From NCBI RefSeq assembly GCF_000427295.1, contig NZ_ATNM01000065.1, positions 29,378 through 93,377 on the forward strand: a stretch of DNA of 64,000 bases, given 5' to 3'. Under the pieces are notes generated by a model, which was given only the letters and a program-made list of their open reading frames with translations, ran no database searches and had not been told where the DNA came from. Position 1 is the first letter of the stretch. Each line of letters starts with the position of its first letter. The translations under genes and the position numbers were made by a program. This document shows, one piece after another, positions 8,631-17,510 of this stretch. The stretch is from Cyclobacterium qasimii M12-11B. Its GTDB lineage: Bacteria > Bacteroidota > Bacteroidia > Cytophagales > Cyclobacteriaceae.

Positions 8631-9524
8631 TTATTGTATTGGTAAAATTCCAGCAAGTGCATCTCCTGCCTTTGCCATAGGCACCGCCCTTTTTAAGAAT
8701 ACCATTCCTGATCGTTGCGCAATGATGTCCGCTCCTTTCTCCCCATTCTCTCTTAGTAAATACCCCAACTTATCTCCTTCGCTAACGGAATCACCCAAAT
8801 CAACCTGAGCAATAAATATCCCTTCTTCAGGGGCAGGATGCATCACCTGCAAATGCCCACTTCCAGGCTTATTGTCTTCAAGCGTATATTGAATGTTTGC
8901 CTGACTGGCCTGGCCAGGCAACATACCGAAATACTTCAATACATTCTCACAACCTTCAACAAGGTCATCCACCCCTTCTGCCCGGTAACCTCCACCTCTG
9001 TACTCACTATAAATAGCCGGCACATTGGCATCCCTTGCTACTGATAAAGTTCTTCCCTCTAGTTCAGGACTTGTTCCCCAAACAATAGGCAAGTTAAAAG
9101 CGGCTGCCATGGCTCTCTGAGTGTCCAAAACCGATGGGTCCTGGTGCAACATATAACCTGAAAGGGGAGAAATATCAAACAAGTCTCCTCCCGTGTGCAT
9201 GTCAATAAAGAAATCTGCTTTTTTGATCAGCTCACTTATTTCTGCAGCAACTTGTTGGGTAATGGTACCTTGAGAATCTCCAGGGCAAGTCCTGGCAAGG
9301 TCAAGCTTGTCTTCTCCTACCCGTGCTCCTGAAAAATAGGCGTTTCTATTAGTAATTGGCACAAGTGTAATCGAACCAGCTATCAAGGTCTCTTTCAACT
9401 GGTTAATTAACTTCAACACCGCCAGGACAGGTTCGTATTCATCACCGTGAACCCCTGCAATTATAAGCCCATTTGGGCCTTCTTTAGAAGCCTTGATAAT
9501 ATGGGACGAAAATAATTCAGCCAT
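8631..9524 (-). CDS. Succinylglutamate desuccinylase/aspartoacylase (AstE) family deacylase
   Basis: A 297-aa M14-type zinc hydrolase. The zinc ligands are visible as His26 and Glu29 (GVHGDE) and His110 (FIDMHTGGD). The substrate-recognition segment around NRNAYFSGARVGEDKLDLAR (60-79) is typical of AstE/aspartoacylase proteins. Members remove an N-acyl group from amino acids (N-succinylglutamate, N-acetylaspartate, N-acetyl-diaminobutyrate). Located between an SGNH esterase and the SDR/PLP genes, it may strip an N-acyl group to give the free amino acid used by the PLP enzyme; this order of steps is inference. No signal peptide, so probably cytoplasmic. Confidence 0.88.
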   Translation of the reverse strand: MAELFSSHIIKASKEGPNGLIIAGVHGDEYEPVLAVLKLINQLKETLIAGSITLVPITNRNAYFSGARVGEDKLDLARTCPGDSQGTITQQVAAEISELIKKADFFIDMHTGGDLFDISPLSGYMLHQDPSVLDTQRAMAAAFNLPIVWGTSPELEGRTLSVARDANVPAIYSEYRGGGYRAEGVDDLVEGCENVLKYFGMLPGQASQANIQYTLEDNKPGSGHLQVMHPAPEEGIFIAQVDLGDSVSEGDKLGYLLRENGEKGADIIAQRSGMVFLKRAVPMAKAGDALAGILPIQ

Positions 9525-9531
9525 TTTTAAT

Positions 9532-10296
9532 TTAATTTTTCAACTTTTCGATTCTAACTATTTCTTGGCATATTTTGTCTGCCATTAGTGCATGCCCCTT
9601 GTCATTGGGATGCACCCCGTCCAGTAATATTTCTTCTACTGTATTTTCCTTACTGTCATAATAGTCGGAAAACAGCTTGAAATTGTCCACCAGACCTGTC
9701 TTGTATTTATTTGATAGCTTTTTAACAACGGCTACATATTGTTTCAGCCTAACATTCTGGTATTCAGGATACTTTCCTCTCAGTCCATTCGGTGCGATTA
9801 AAAGGACCTTAGTCCCTCGGGATTGTAGTTCCTTTATCATGAATTCCAGGTTGCTTTTATACTGTTTTAATGGAATTCTTGATTTCCCATCAGGCCCGGA
9901 ATCATCTATATGGGCATCATTGGTACCAAAACCTATGATCACCAAATCAGGATTATGAGCTAGGACATCCGTTTCGAATCTGTCCATACCATGTTTAATT
10001 TTGAATAAATCATGGTCTTTAATGCTACCAGTATGACTTCCTGGAATCCCGGAATTGATCACTTCTGCCGCTATGCCTTTCTCCAAAAGCAGTGAAGGCA
10101 ACCTTTGGGCAAAAACCTGTTCTATGGTACTTCGTGTTGCTGTTATTGAGTTCCCAAAAGCGACAACTTTTAGTTTATCCCCCATCAAGGAAACGGTTTC
10201 TGTTTCAGCGCGCTGTTTGAAATTGGCATTAAAAACGGCATCCACTACCGTCAATGGCAATAACTTTAATAAAAACAAAACAACTAATAGGTTCAT
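9532..10296 (-). CDS. SGNH/GDSL hydrolase, probably exported
   Basis: A 254-aa SGNH esterase. The N-terminus (MNLLVVLFLLKLLPLTVVDA) is a signal or anchor. The catalytic Ser is Ser50 in VAFGNSITATRS (block I, GNS instead of GDS). Block III GTND is at 124-127 and block V Asp226/His229 is in DGVHPNDKGHA. It likely removes acetyl or other acyl esters from a glycan in the periplasm or at the surface. A -7 box 24 bp upstream (10320-10327) suggests an internal promoter, so this gene may start a secondary transcription unit covering the downstream catabolic genes. Confidence 0.88.
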   Translation of the reverse strand: MNLLVVLFLLKLLPLTVVDAVFNANFKQRAETETVSLMGDKLKVVAFGNSITATRSTIEQVFAQRLPSLLLEKGIAAEVINSGIPGSHTGSIKDHDLFKIKHGMDRFETDVLAHNPDLVIIGFGTNDAHIDDSGPDGKSRIPLKQYKSNLEFMIKELQSRGTKVLLIAPNGLRGKYPEYQNVRLKQYVAVVKKLSNKYKTGLVDNFKLFSDYYDSKENTVEEILLDGVHPNDKGHALMADKICQEIVRIEKLKN

Positions 10297-10319
10297 CTCT
10301 GCATTAAATTTATGCTAGC

Positions 10320-10327
10320 CAAATATA
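10320..10327 (-). promoter_or_regulatory. Candidate internal promoter -7 box
   Basis: On the minus strand this reads TATATTTG, a full match to the Bacteroidota -7 consensus TAnnTTTG. It lies 24 bp upstream of the SGNH hydrolase ATG. No convincing TTTG -33 element is seen at the usual spacing, so the call rests on the -7 box and position. Confidence 0.45.
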
Positions 10328-10356
10328 TTTCAGGCTTCAATAACATATCGAATTAC

Positions 10357-11496
10357 TTATTCTCCGTAAACCCAATCCAAATCTAAAAGCGTCAATCTGG
10401 TTACGGAAAGCCCTGTTCCTGCAGGTCTATCCCCCGCACAATAGGAGAGTAAGACCTCATCATCATTTACAAAATGAATGGCCGTATAACAATACCAACC
10501 ATCAGGATCATCTTCCAAAACTTTTTCGCTTTCCCAGGTTTTGCCTTCATCTTTAGAAATGGCAATATTCAATGGGGTCCTTTTCCCCTTGTACATTCCT
10601 TGTTTTACTCCGTTATTGTTCCAGACCATCAATAAATCCCCTGTAGAAGGGATTCTTGCAATAGTAGCCGGAGAGACTGGAGATGAAATATTTGTAGGTT
10701 TTGCGGGAGTCCATTTCTTTCCTAAGTTTTTAGAATAAGAGGAATATTGCACACCATCATCAGTACGAATAATCATCATCAATTTTCCGTTTTTCAGGGC
10801 AACCAAACCAGGCTCTTGAAAGACGATATTGTTTTGGTTTTTCACTTCTTTTCCTGACTTCCAGGTTGCGCCATTGTCATCGGAAAAATAGGTGAATAAC
10901 TGACCATTTTCGTTGAAATCTTCTCCTTCCGAAGTTCTGTGTAAGGCTACAGGCATTATCAACCTGCCATTTTCCAATTGGAGCACCCTGTTATTATTGA
11001 GGACAAAGTATCCTTCCCGATCCGTAATACAAGATGTAGGTGCTGACCAGGTTTCTCCTTCATCTTTGGAAATTCGCATCAAGGGTTTGCAATCGCTTAA
11101 ACCGTTTTTACGAGCGTAAAACAATGCAATATTGCCATCCTGGAGTCTCAATAATGAAACGGACATGACATTCATTCTCCCATCATTTGGAACTATGGTC
11201 CTGTCCTCATCAGTCCAGGTTTGACCATCATCTTCAGAATACCTTGCTGCCAAAAAAGCGGAGCCAAAATCACTGGCGGATTTGCCCGTAAAATGGGTGT
11301 AAATAAACATGATCCGCCCATCTTTTAAGCGGATAAAATCTCCCTCACTGTTTCGGGGATTGTTTTCTCCTGGATCCAACTGCAAAACAGTTTTTCTATC
11401 CTGGGCTTTTAACTCATCCAAGGCGGAAAAACTAAAAAGGAGGAATAGAAAAATCAATCCCTTACCTAGCTTCATACTTAAATTATTTCCATTCAT
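10357..11496 (-). CDS. BNR/Asp-box sialidase-superfamily hydrolase (paralogue A)
   Basis: A 379-aa secreted protein with a signal peptide to about residue 31 (LLFSFSALDELKAQ). It has at least four Asp boxes (SEDDGQTW, SKDEGETW, SDDNGATW, SKDEGKTW), which place it in the BNR/sialidase propeller superfamily. Conserved blocks shared with the two downstream paralogues include NNPRNSEGDF, NVMSVSLLRLQ, GYFVLNN, QEPGLVAL, SPVSPATI, RIPSTGDLL and DPDGWYCYTA. The classical GH33 RIP arginine motif is not obvious; the PRNSEG arginine may take its place. Database naming would be 'exo-alpha-sialidase', but the substrate is uncertain. It is 25 bp after the sulfatase gene. Confidence 0.85.
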   Translation of the reverse strand: MNGNNLSMKLGKGLIFLFLLFSFSALDELKAQDRKTVLQLDPGENNPRNSEGDFIRLKDGRIMFIYTHFTGKSASDFGSAFLAARYSEDDGQTWTDEDRTIVPNDGRMNVMSVSLLRLQDGNIALFYARKNGLSDCKPLMRISKDEGETWSAPTSCITDREGYFVLNNNRVLQLENGRLIMPVALHRTSEGEDFNENGQLFTYFSDDNGATWKSGKEVKNQNNIVFQEPGLVALKNGKLMMIIRTDDGVQYSSYSKNLGKKWTPAKPTNISSPVSPATIARIPSTGDLLMVWNNNGVKQGMYKGKRTPLNIAISKDEGKTWESEKVLEDDPDGWYCYTAIHFVNDDEVLLSYCAGDRPAGTGLSVTRLTLLDLDWVYGE

Positions 11497-11521
11497 ATTT
11501 TTAACTATTTTCTATGGTAGG

Positions 11522-13063
11522 TTAATTCTCTTCCAAAACATAACGCCCAAAATAATCCGGATATCGCCAATGAAAAGAGCTGTCTTTTTGATAGCTATGA
11601 TCTGGATAATACTTGTTTATTGAGTCAACTTCTTCCCTGATCATTTTTACATTAACTGAATCCATAAATGGGTCTCTTGTATCTATCCTCCAATTATTAA
11701 GCACACGCTTTAAGCGCTCCATCTCCTCCTTATAATTGGGATCATCTGCCAGATTTCTAAACTCCCAAGGGTCATTCTCCAAATCATAAAACTCAAAAGC
11801 AGGTGGGTTCTCCCAGCGCTCATAAACTTCTTTAAGTTCATCTGATAATGAGGCTATTTCTTCTCTGGAAGTACCTGACAAAACAGTTGGATAAATATGA
11901 TCCGTATACACGGAAAAGTAGGGATCAGGCGTTCCACTGAACAAATTATGAATCAACTTGTATTGTTTGCCTCGAACACTTCTTTTAGGATAAAAATACT
12001 TAGCCGTTCCAATCATTCCTCCTGCAAAAATATACTCATGCCCACTATCCTTCCCTTTACCTACCGCTAAAAGCGATTTTCCAGGAAGTCCCGATTGTTT
12101 TTGGTCAGAAACCGCATCCACTATGGTTGGAAAAATATCGATTACAGATACCAGTTCATCATGCATCACCTGTCCTCCAGTTAATTTTCCTGGCCAGTTC
12201 ACTATTAAAGGTATTTTTAGGCCTGCTTCATAATTTGTGGTTTTACCTCTGGAAAACTGAGCCCCATGATCACTGAGGAAAATTATCAAGGTGTTTTCTG
12301 CTTTTCCAGTAGCTTTAAGAGAATCCAACAACATTCCAATAGATTCATCCAATCGATTAATCTGACTATAATAGTCCGCAGTCTGCTCTCTCAGTCGTTC
12401 TGTATTTGCACCTACAAAAGGCAGTGTACTTGACACATTGTCTCCCGTAACTTCAATCGTAGGAAGACCTTCAACCTTCCTTAATAGAGGGAAATGTGCA
12501 TCAGGAAAATTGACCATAAGAAAAAATGGTTGTTCACCTGCAGCTCTGATAAACTCAGACGCTTTAACCGCATAATCACCCATTTTTTCCTTGGCAAAAT
12601 TTGAGCTTTCAATTTCATGAAAGTCGAATGGAAATGCTGATTCTGGATTGACATGCAGTTTTCCCAGGCATCCTGTACTATACCCCTCTTCTTTCAAATA
12701 GAAAGGGATGTTATCAAAGGCCTTATACATTTCAAAATCATGTGTGGCCAATCCTATCTGACCATTTTGATGAGGATAAAGCCCCGTCAAAATTGAGCCT
12801 CTGGAGGGGCTACAGACAGAATACGTGGTATAGGCATTTTCAAATAGGACTCCATTTTCTGCCAATGCGTCAATGTTTGGAGTTGTTACTATGCTATTAC
12901 CATAAGCACCAAGGTCTTGCCCATGATCTTCTGAAACAATTAGAATAATATTGGGTTTTGTTTCTCCAGAACTTTTCAGGCCAGATTCGCATGAAGCCAT
13001 CAATACCAAGAGTAGTAAACCTGATAAAATCAATTTAAATCTGTTGCCTAAAAGTTCTTTCAT
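11522..13063 (-). CDS. Sulfatase (formylglycine-dependent), lipoprotein
   Basis: A 513-aa S1-family sulfatase. A type II signal ends in the lipobox LMASC (Cys25), so it is membrane-anchored and outside the cytoplasm. The FGly signature CSPSRGSILTG starts at Cys84, the residue converted to formylglycine by a separate maturase not in this window. The metal-binding start (NIILIVSEDHGQDLGAYGN) and FLSDHGAQFSRGKTTNYEAG match sulfamidase-like or exo-acting S1 subfamilies. It sits between two BNR paralogues (5 and 25 bp spacing). This implies that the target glycan is sulfated, or contains N-sulfated residues, and is trimmed before or during hydrolysis. Confidence 0.92.
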   Translation of the reverse strand: MKELLGNRFKLILSGLLLLVLMASCESGLKSSGETKPNIILIVSEDHGQDLGAYGNSIVTTPNIDALAENGVLFENAYTTYSVCSPSRGSILTGLYPHQNGQIGLATHDFEMYKAFDNIPFYLKEEGYSTGCLGKLHVNPESAFPFDFHEIESSNFAKEKMGDYAVKASEFIRAAGEQPFFLMVNFPDAHFPLLRKVEGLPTIEVTGDNVSSTLPFVGANTERLREQTADYYSQINRLDESIGMLLDSLKATGKAENTLIIFLSDHGAQFSRGKTTNYEAGLKIPLIVNWPGKLTGGQVMHDELVSVIDIFPTIVDAVSDQKQSGLPGKSLLAVGKGKDSGHEYIFAGGMIGTAKYFYPKRSVRGKQYKLIHNLFSGTPDPYFSVYTDHIYPTVLSGTSREEIASLSDELKEVYERWENPPAFEFYDLENDPWEFRNLADDPNYKEEMERLKRVLNNWRIDTRDPFMDSVNVKMIREEVDSINKYYPDHSYQKDSSFHWRYPDYFGRYVLEEN

Positions 13064-13068
13064 GTTAA

Positions 13069-14241
13069 TTAATCTTTATAAAACCAGTCCGTACTTAGCT
13101 TAGTTACTTTGGTAACTGAAAGGCTTGTTCCAGCTGGTCTGTTACCTGCACAATAGCCCAATAACACATCATCACCTACAAAATCCATGGCGATATAGCA
13201 GTACCAACCATCAGGATCGTTCTCCAAAGTCTTGTAATTGCTCCATGTTTTTCCTTCGTCTTTAGAAATGGCTGAGCTCAAAGGTGTCCTAAGCTTGGCC
13301 ACATCTGGATCTTCTGATAAGTTATTGTTCCAAACAGCCAATAAATCTCCTGTTCCAGGAATTCTTTCAATTGTCGCTGGTGACACGGGGGAAACCAAAG
13401 TACTTTTTTCTACTTCTGACCAGGTTTTCCCTTTGTCTTTGGAATAAGAATAGCATTGAACGCCTGCATCTGTCCTAATGACCATCAAAAGTGAACCATC
13501 ATTAAGTTCAACTAAGCCTGGCTCTTGCAAAACTATTTCTTTTGGGTTAGGTACCAATTCGCTACTTTCCCATGTTTGTCCGTTGTCAGTAGAAGAATAA
13601 GAAAAAAGGTCAGCTCTACCTCTCCATTCCATCCCAGGGCCAGCATGTTTGGCTACAGCAAGAACTAGAGTACCATCTTCAAGTTGAATAACCCTGTCAT
13701 TGTTAAGTACAAAATAACCTTCATTGTCGGTAATACATGCAATAGGTTCTGACCAGGTTTTGGCTTCATCCTTTGAAATTCTCATATAAGGAATACAATC
13801 GTCTGTATTGTTTTTCCTCAAATAAAACAGGGCGATGTCACCATTTTGCAATCGCAACAAGGAAACTGACATCACATTCATTCCACCTTCATTTGGCAAA
13901 ACTTCCACATCCTCTGAAGTCCAGGTCTGTCCTTTATCATCTGAATACCTTCCAGCCAAATAAGCTGTTGCATGATCACTGGAAGATTCGCCATAATAAT
14001 GAGAATAGACGAAAAGCATTCTTCCATCTTCTAGCTCAATAAAATCACCTTCACTGTTTCTTGGGTTATTGTCTCCAGGGTTTAAAACTAAACTACCAGG
14101 AATACTTTCAATCTCTTTCGCAGTGGTATCGGATTCGGCTGTTTGGTCTTCTACTGGCTTACCGCCACAACCATAGGCTATCAAAGCAGTTAAAACCAAC
14201 ATTTTGATTGCGCCACTCAATTTGTTCATTGTCATATTCAT
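13069..14241 (-). CDS. BNR/Asp-box sialidase-superfamily hydrolase (paralogue B), lipoprotein
   Basis: A 390-aa paralogue of the genes on either side. The N-terminus has a type II signal with lipobox LIAYGC (Cys25). Asp boxes include SDDKGQTW, SKDEAKTW, STDNGQTW and SKDEGKTW. The shared blocks NNPRNSEGDF, NVMSVSLLRLQNG, GYFVLNNDRV, QEPGLVEL, SPVSPATIERIPGTGDLL and DPDGWYCYIA are intact, so this copy looks functional. The lipobox suggests surface or periplasmic anchoring, whereas paralogue A looks freely secreted. Spacing to the sulfatase is 5 bp. Same caution as for paralogue A about true sialidase activity. Confidence 0.85.
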   Translation of the reverse strand: MNMTMNKLSGAIKMLVLTALIAYGCGGKPVEDQTAESDTTAKEIESIPGSLVLNPGDNNPRNSEGDFIELEDGRMLFVYSHYYGESSSDHATAYLAGRYSDDKGQTWTSEDVEVLPNEGGMNVMSVSLLRLQNGDIALFYLRKNNTDDCIPYMRISKDEAKTWSEPIACITDNEGYFVLNNDRVIQLEDGTLVLAVAKHAGPGMEWRGRADLFSYSSTDNGQTWESSELVPNPKEIVLQEPGLVELNDGSLLMVIRTDAGVQCYSYSKDKGKTWSEVEKSTLVSPVSPATIERIPGTGDLLAVWNNNLSEDPDVAKLRTPLSSAISKDEGKTWSNYKTLENDPDGWYCYIAMDFVGDDVLLGYCAGNRPAGTSLSVTKVTKLSTDWFYKD

Positions 14242-14246
14242 ATCAT

Positions 14247-15363
14247 TTAGTCGTAAAATTCATCCAAATTTAATTTCCGCACTACCAAAGGTATTTTTTC
14301 TTTTAATCCCAATCGCTCTGCAGCCATATACCCAAGTAATACTTCATTGTCTACAAAAGAGATGGCTGTATAGCAGAAAAAACCTTCAGGGTCATTTTCA
14401 AGTACTTTTAGGTGCTTCCAACTTTTGCCCTCATCCTTAGAAATGGCCGCTGTCAGTGGCGTTCTGAAAGTAGCTGTCTTTTTATCTAAACTTTTATTGT
14501 TGTTCCAAATCAACAAAAGGTCTCCGGTTTTCGGGATTCTTTTTAGAGAGGCTGGAGCTCTGGGTGAGACAATTTTTTGAAGGATGAACTTCTTCCCAGG
14601 TAAGTCCACTATCTTGGGATGTACTTAAGTACTGGACACCTCTATCGGTTCTTAACCACATCATAATGTCACCATTTTTTAGCAATACCACCCCGGGTTC
14701 TTGCACGACGACATTGTCTTGGTTGGGCATTTCCTGGCTACTGTTCCAGGTTTTACCCTGGTCGTCGGAGTAGTAGCAGTAAATACTACCACGCATGCTA
14801 AAATCAACTCCAGCAGTTTTATGCAGTGAAACAGGTGCCAAAAGTCTTCCGCCAGGAAGTTGAATTACCCTGTCATTGTTCAAAACGAAATAACCATCCT
14901 TGTCATTGATCATAGGGATGGGGGCGGACCAGGTTTGTGCTTCGTCATTAGAGATCCGCATAAAGGGTTTGCAATCGTCCAAAGAATTTTTTCTAGCGTA
15001 GAAAATAGCGATTGAACCGTTGTCTAACCTTAAAAATGACACGGACATGACATTCATACCCCCTTCATTGGAAACGATTATCTCATCATTTTTGGTCCAG
15101 GTTTTTCCTCCATCTGAAGAATAGCGTCCAGCGATTGATCCATTTGCATGGTCACCAGATCCTCCTTCGAATTTGGAATAGGCAAATAAAATCCTTCCGT
15201 CTTTCAATTGAATAAAGGCTCCCTCGCTATTTCTAGGAGGAATACCGTCTTCTCCAATATGAAGCACCACTTCTGAAGGATTCAGTAGTACCTGTGCTTC
15301 AGAAAAATTCACAAAACTCAGAAGGATCAAACCCGATAATACCAAAAATCTAATTTCTTTCAT
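14247..15363 (-). CDS. BNR/Asp-box sialidase-superfamily hydrolase (paralogue C), frameshifted
   Basis: The third paralogue, about 371 aa if repaired. I place the start at ATG 15363 (MKEIRFLVLSGLILLSFVNF signal, ending SEAQ) instead of the upstream ATG at 15390. The reading frame is intact to about position 14573, where a T6 run (14573-14578; A6 on the coding strand) carries one extra base compared with the paralogues. In the next frame the protein continues as KIVSPRAPASLKRIPKTGDLL and on to a normal C-terminus. Both halves keep Asp boxes and the conserved family blocks without further stops. This is a single insertion: either a sequencing error or a very recent pseudogene. Confidence 0.8.
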
Positions 15364-15390
15364 CAATATCGTTTTGCACATAGGCGCCAT

Positions 15391-16197
15391 TTAATGTTTC
15401 CCTTCATAATAAGGCCCGCCACAGGTAGACGCTTCAGGGTCAAAAATTGAGAGCTCCTTGAACATCAGCCTTGCTATTTCAGAATGCCCTTCACCATCTG
15501 GATGTAGCGGATCATTCAACCATTCCTTATTTACGTTTATACCGTCAGCCTTTTCAGCTGTCTCAAGCCAATGCCCATAATTATCAACCAGGATAATGTT
15601 TTCTTCTATTGCAACCTTCCTTATTACGGCAACATATTTATCCAAACTTGCTCTGCTAGGATCCAATTCTTTGATAATTAGATTAGGGGTGTGAAGGATA
15701 GGAATTGCACCGAGCCCCCTGAATTTTTTAACCAAAAGGTTAAGATTCTCTTCATAAGCTTCTATTGATACCTTCTCATTGGAACAATCATTTGTACCAA
15801 TCATCAAAGACACAACATTTGGCTTGAACTGTTTAATCCTCCAGTCAAAGTCCTGAAGGATTGTTTCGGTTGTATTTCCGCTGATTCCTGTATTTATAAT
15901 TACATCTCTTACTCTTCCCAATTCCCAGCGAATGCGTTCTCCAAAAACTTCGGGATAGGAGCGGTACCCATGAGTGTGTTTTGCTCCATGGGTAATACTG
16001 TCTCCAGTAAAGGTCCATATCAATGGCACTTTATCTTTTAGTAAGGCGGAAATGCGCTCCTTGTCACTTTCACCTGAAAGTGGAGAAATAGGAAGATCCT
16101 CCAAGCTTGTGAGTTTATTGGTAAAAGATAAAATTGCTGGCAATGGAAGCAGAAATAAAGATTTTTCAAAAAACCTTCTTCTAGAGAATCTTTTCAT
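15391..16197 (-). CDS. SGNH/GDSL hydrolase, Tat-like signal
   Basis: A 268-aa SGNH esterase beginning MKRFSRRRFFEKSLFLLPLP, a twin-arginine-type signal (SRRRFF). Catalytic Ser67 lies in TFTGDSITHG (block I), GTND at 134-137 (block III), and Asp229/His232 in NDPLHPDGEGH (block V). It differs clearly from the SGNH protein at 9.5-10.3 kb, so the locus has two different esterases. It probably removes ester groups from the glycan after export. The stop codon lies about 27 bp upstream of the preferred start of the next gene. Confidence 0.87.
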   Translation of the reverse strand: MKRFSRRRFFEKSLFLLPLPAILSFTNKLTSLEDLPISPLSGESDKERISALLKDKVPLIWTFTGDSITHGAKHTHGYRSYPEVFGERIRWELGRVRDVIINTGISGNTTETILQDFDWRIKQFKPNVVSLMIGTNDCSNEKVSIEAYEENLNLLVKKFRGLGAIPILHTPNLIIKELDPSRASLDKYVAVIRKVAIEENIILVDNYGHWLETAEKADGINVNKEWLNDPLHPDGEGHSEIARLMFKELSIFDPEASTCGGPYYEGKH

Positions 16198-16309
16198 TTT
16201 CTTTATTATCGATTAAAGACAAATATTTAAGTAAACATTTTAAACCCGAAATATGCAATAGTCAAATCTTGATTTTCTCATCAAGTTTGCTTTTACACCA
16301 ATGATCCAA

Positions 16310-17470
16310 TTAATGTGTAAAATCCTTCTCATAAAATTTAACACGTAGTTCTCCCTGCATGGTGGTCACCCATAATTCTCCAGGGTTTCGTTCAAAAACA
16401 TAGGGATAAGAAATCCACTTAAAGGTTGGGTCCGTTTTTTGATTATCGCCAATTTTAGCAATTACTATTGGGTCTGACCAGGTTTTACCATCGTCTTCAG
16501 ATAAGGCGATGGACAATTCACCCCTATGATTACTGGCCGCTACTTCCGACCATTGTCTGTCCCCTCCTCGTAAGGGATATTGATCGGTTCCTTCAGGGAA
16601 TCTTCTATTCCACACCAAAATTAATCTGCCACTTTCGAGCCTTTTAAGAAGTCCTGGTGCAGAACTTGCAGCTATATCAGTAGGACGTATATTGTCCCAG
16701 GTTTTACCATCGTCCATTGAGAAAGCTTCCCAAAAAGTACCCCAATTGGTCCGCATCAATAGCCATAATTTTCCGAATTCAAGGGCTTCCAGGGTAGCTT
16801 CTGTTACACCGCTATGGTGACCAATACCACCAAGATCAATAATATTAGACCTTTCCCAGGTTTTACCTTCATTGCCCGACTTATAAGTCAATACCGTATG
16901 GTGGCCCGGGTGGTGTCTCATCATCATGGAGGTGAAGACTATATTCCCATTTTCGGTTTCTATCATGTCACGAACCGCACCGGTCCACTCATTATGGAGC
17001 TTTTGCACATCTTGCCAGGTTTTACCCCCGTCTAAACTTCTCACCGTATAGGTCGGTAGTCTGGCTCCCGGCGAATCCGAAATTTCTTCTTGCCAATTCC
17101 AATTTGCCCTTTCCTGCAAATTCATAAAAGCCAGGATGATCACCCCATTGCTGGTCTTTAGTATTGCCCGTTCATTTGAAATCAAGAAATTTTCAGGATC
17201 TTCAAATACAGGATAGCTTTGCCAGGTTTTACCATTGTCATTGCTAATGGTGCAATCTGTTCCCTCCACTGTCAGAATGTCCCCATTGTCTAATTTGACA
17301 AAAGGCCCCATTTTAAGGCCTTTTATTTCTTCTACATCATGATGTACCAAAGCTCCTGTGGAGATCGCTTTACCATTGTCAGCATTTAAAAGAACATGCT
17401 GCGCCTTTCCCGAAAGGGAAAGGGCAGTCATGATCACAATTAGGGTTAAAAATCGGTGAATTTTAAACAT
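16310..17470 (-). CDS. BNR/Asp-box sialidase-superfamily hydrolase (divergent member D)
   Basis: A 386-aa secreted protein with a signal peptide ending about residue 23 (LSLSGKAQ). Asp boxes: SNDNGKTW, SLDGGKTW, SMDDGKTW, SEDDGKTW. It lacks the PRNSEG and GYFVLNN blocks of paralogues A-C and has its own landmarks (MGPFVKLDNGDILTVEG, MMMRHHPGHH, GIGHHSGVTEA, WNRRFPEG), so it is probably a distinct enzyme of the same fold acting on another linkage. It is the first enzyme gene after susD (40 bp spacing), a position often taken by the key glycosidase of such loci. Confidence 0.83.
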   Translation of the reverse strand: MFKIHRFLTLIVIMTALSLSGKAQHVLLNADNGKAISTGALVHHDVEEIKGLKMGPFVKLDNGDILTVEGTDCTISNDNGKTWQSYPVFEDPENFLISNERAILKTSNGVIILAFMNLQERANWNWQEEISDSPGARLPTYTVRSLDGGKTWQDVQKLHNEWTGAVRDMIETENGNIVFTSMMMRHHPGHHTVLTYKSGNEGKTWERSNIIDLGGIGHHSGVTEATLEALEFGKLWLLMRTNWGTFWEAFSMDDGKTWDNIRPTDIAASSAPGLLKRLESGRLILVWNRRFPEGTDQYPLRGGDRQWSEVAASNHRGELSIALSEDDGKTWSDPIVIAKIGDNQKTDPTFKWISYPYVFERNPGELWVTTMQGELRVKFYEKDFTH

Positions 17471-17510
17471 GGTTATTAGGGCTATTTATAGGTTTAAGAC
17501 TGCATTTTTA

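Noticed and set aside
8631..9524. Ectoine-type (EutB/EutE) degradation cluster reading of the deacylase and PLP genes
   Set aside because: Only two enzyme types match; the M24 ectoine hydrolase, EutC and EutA partners are missing and the surrounding genes are glycan-related.
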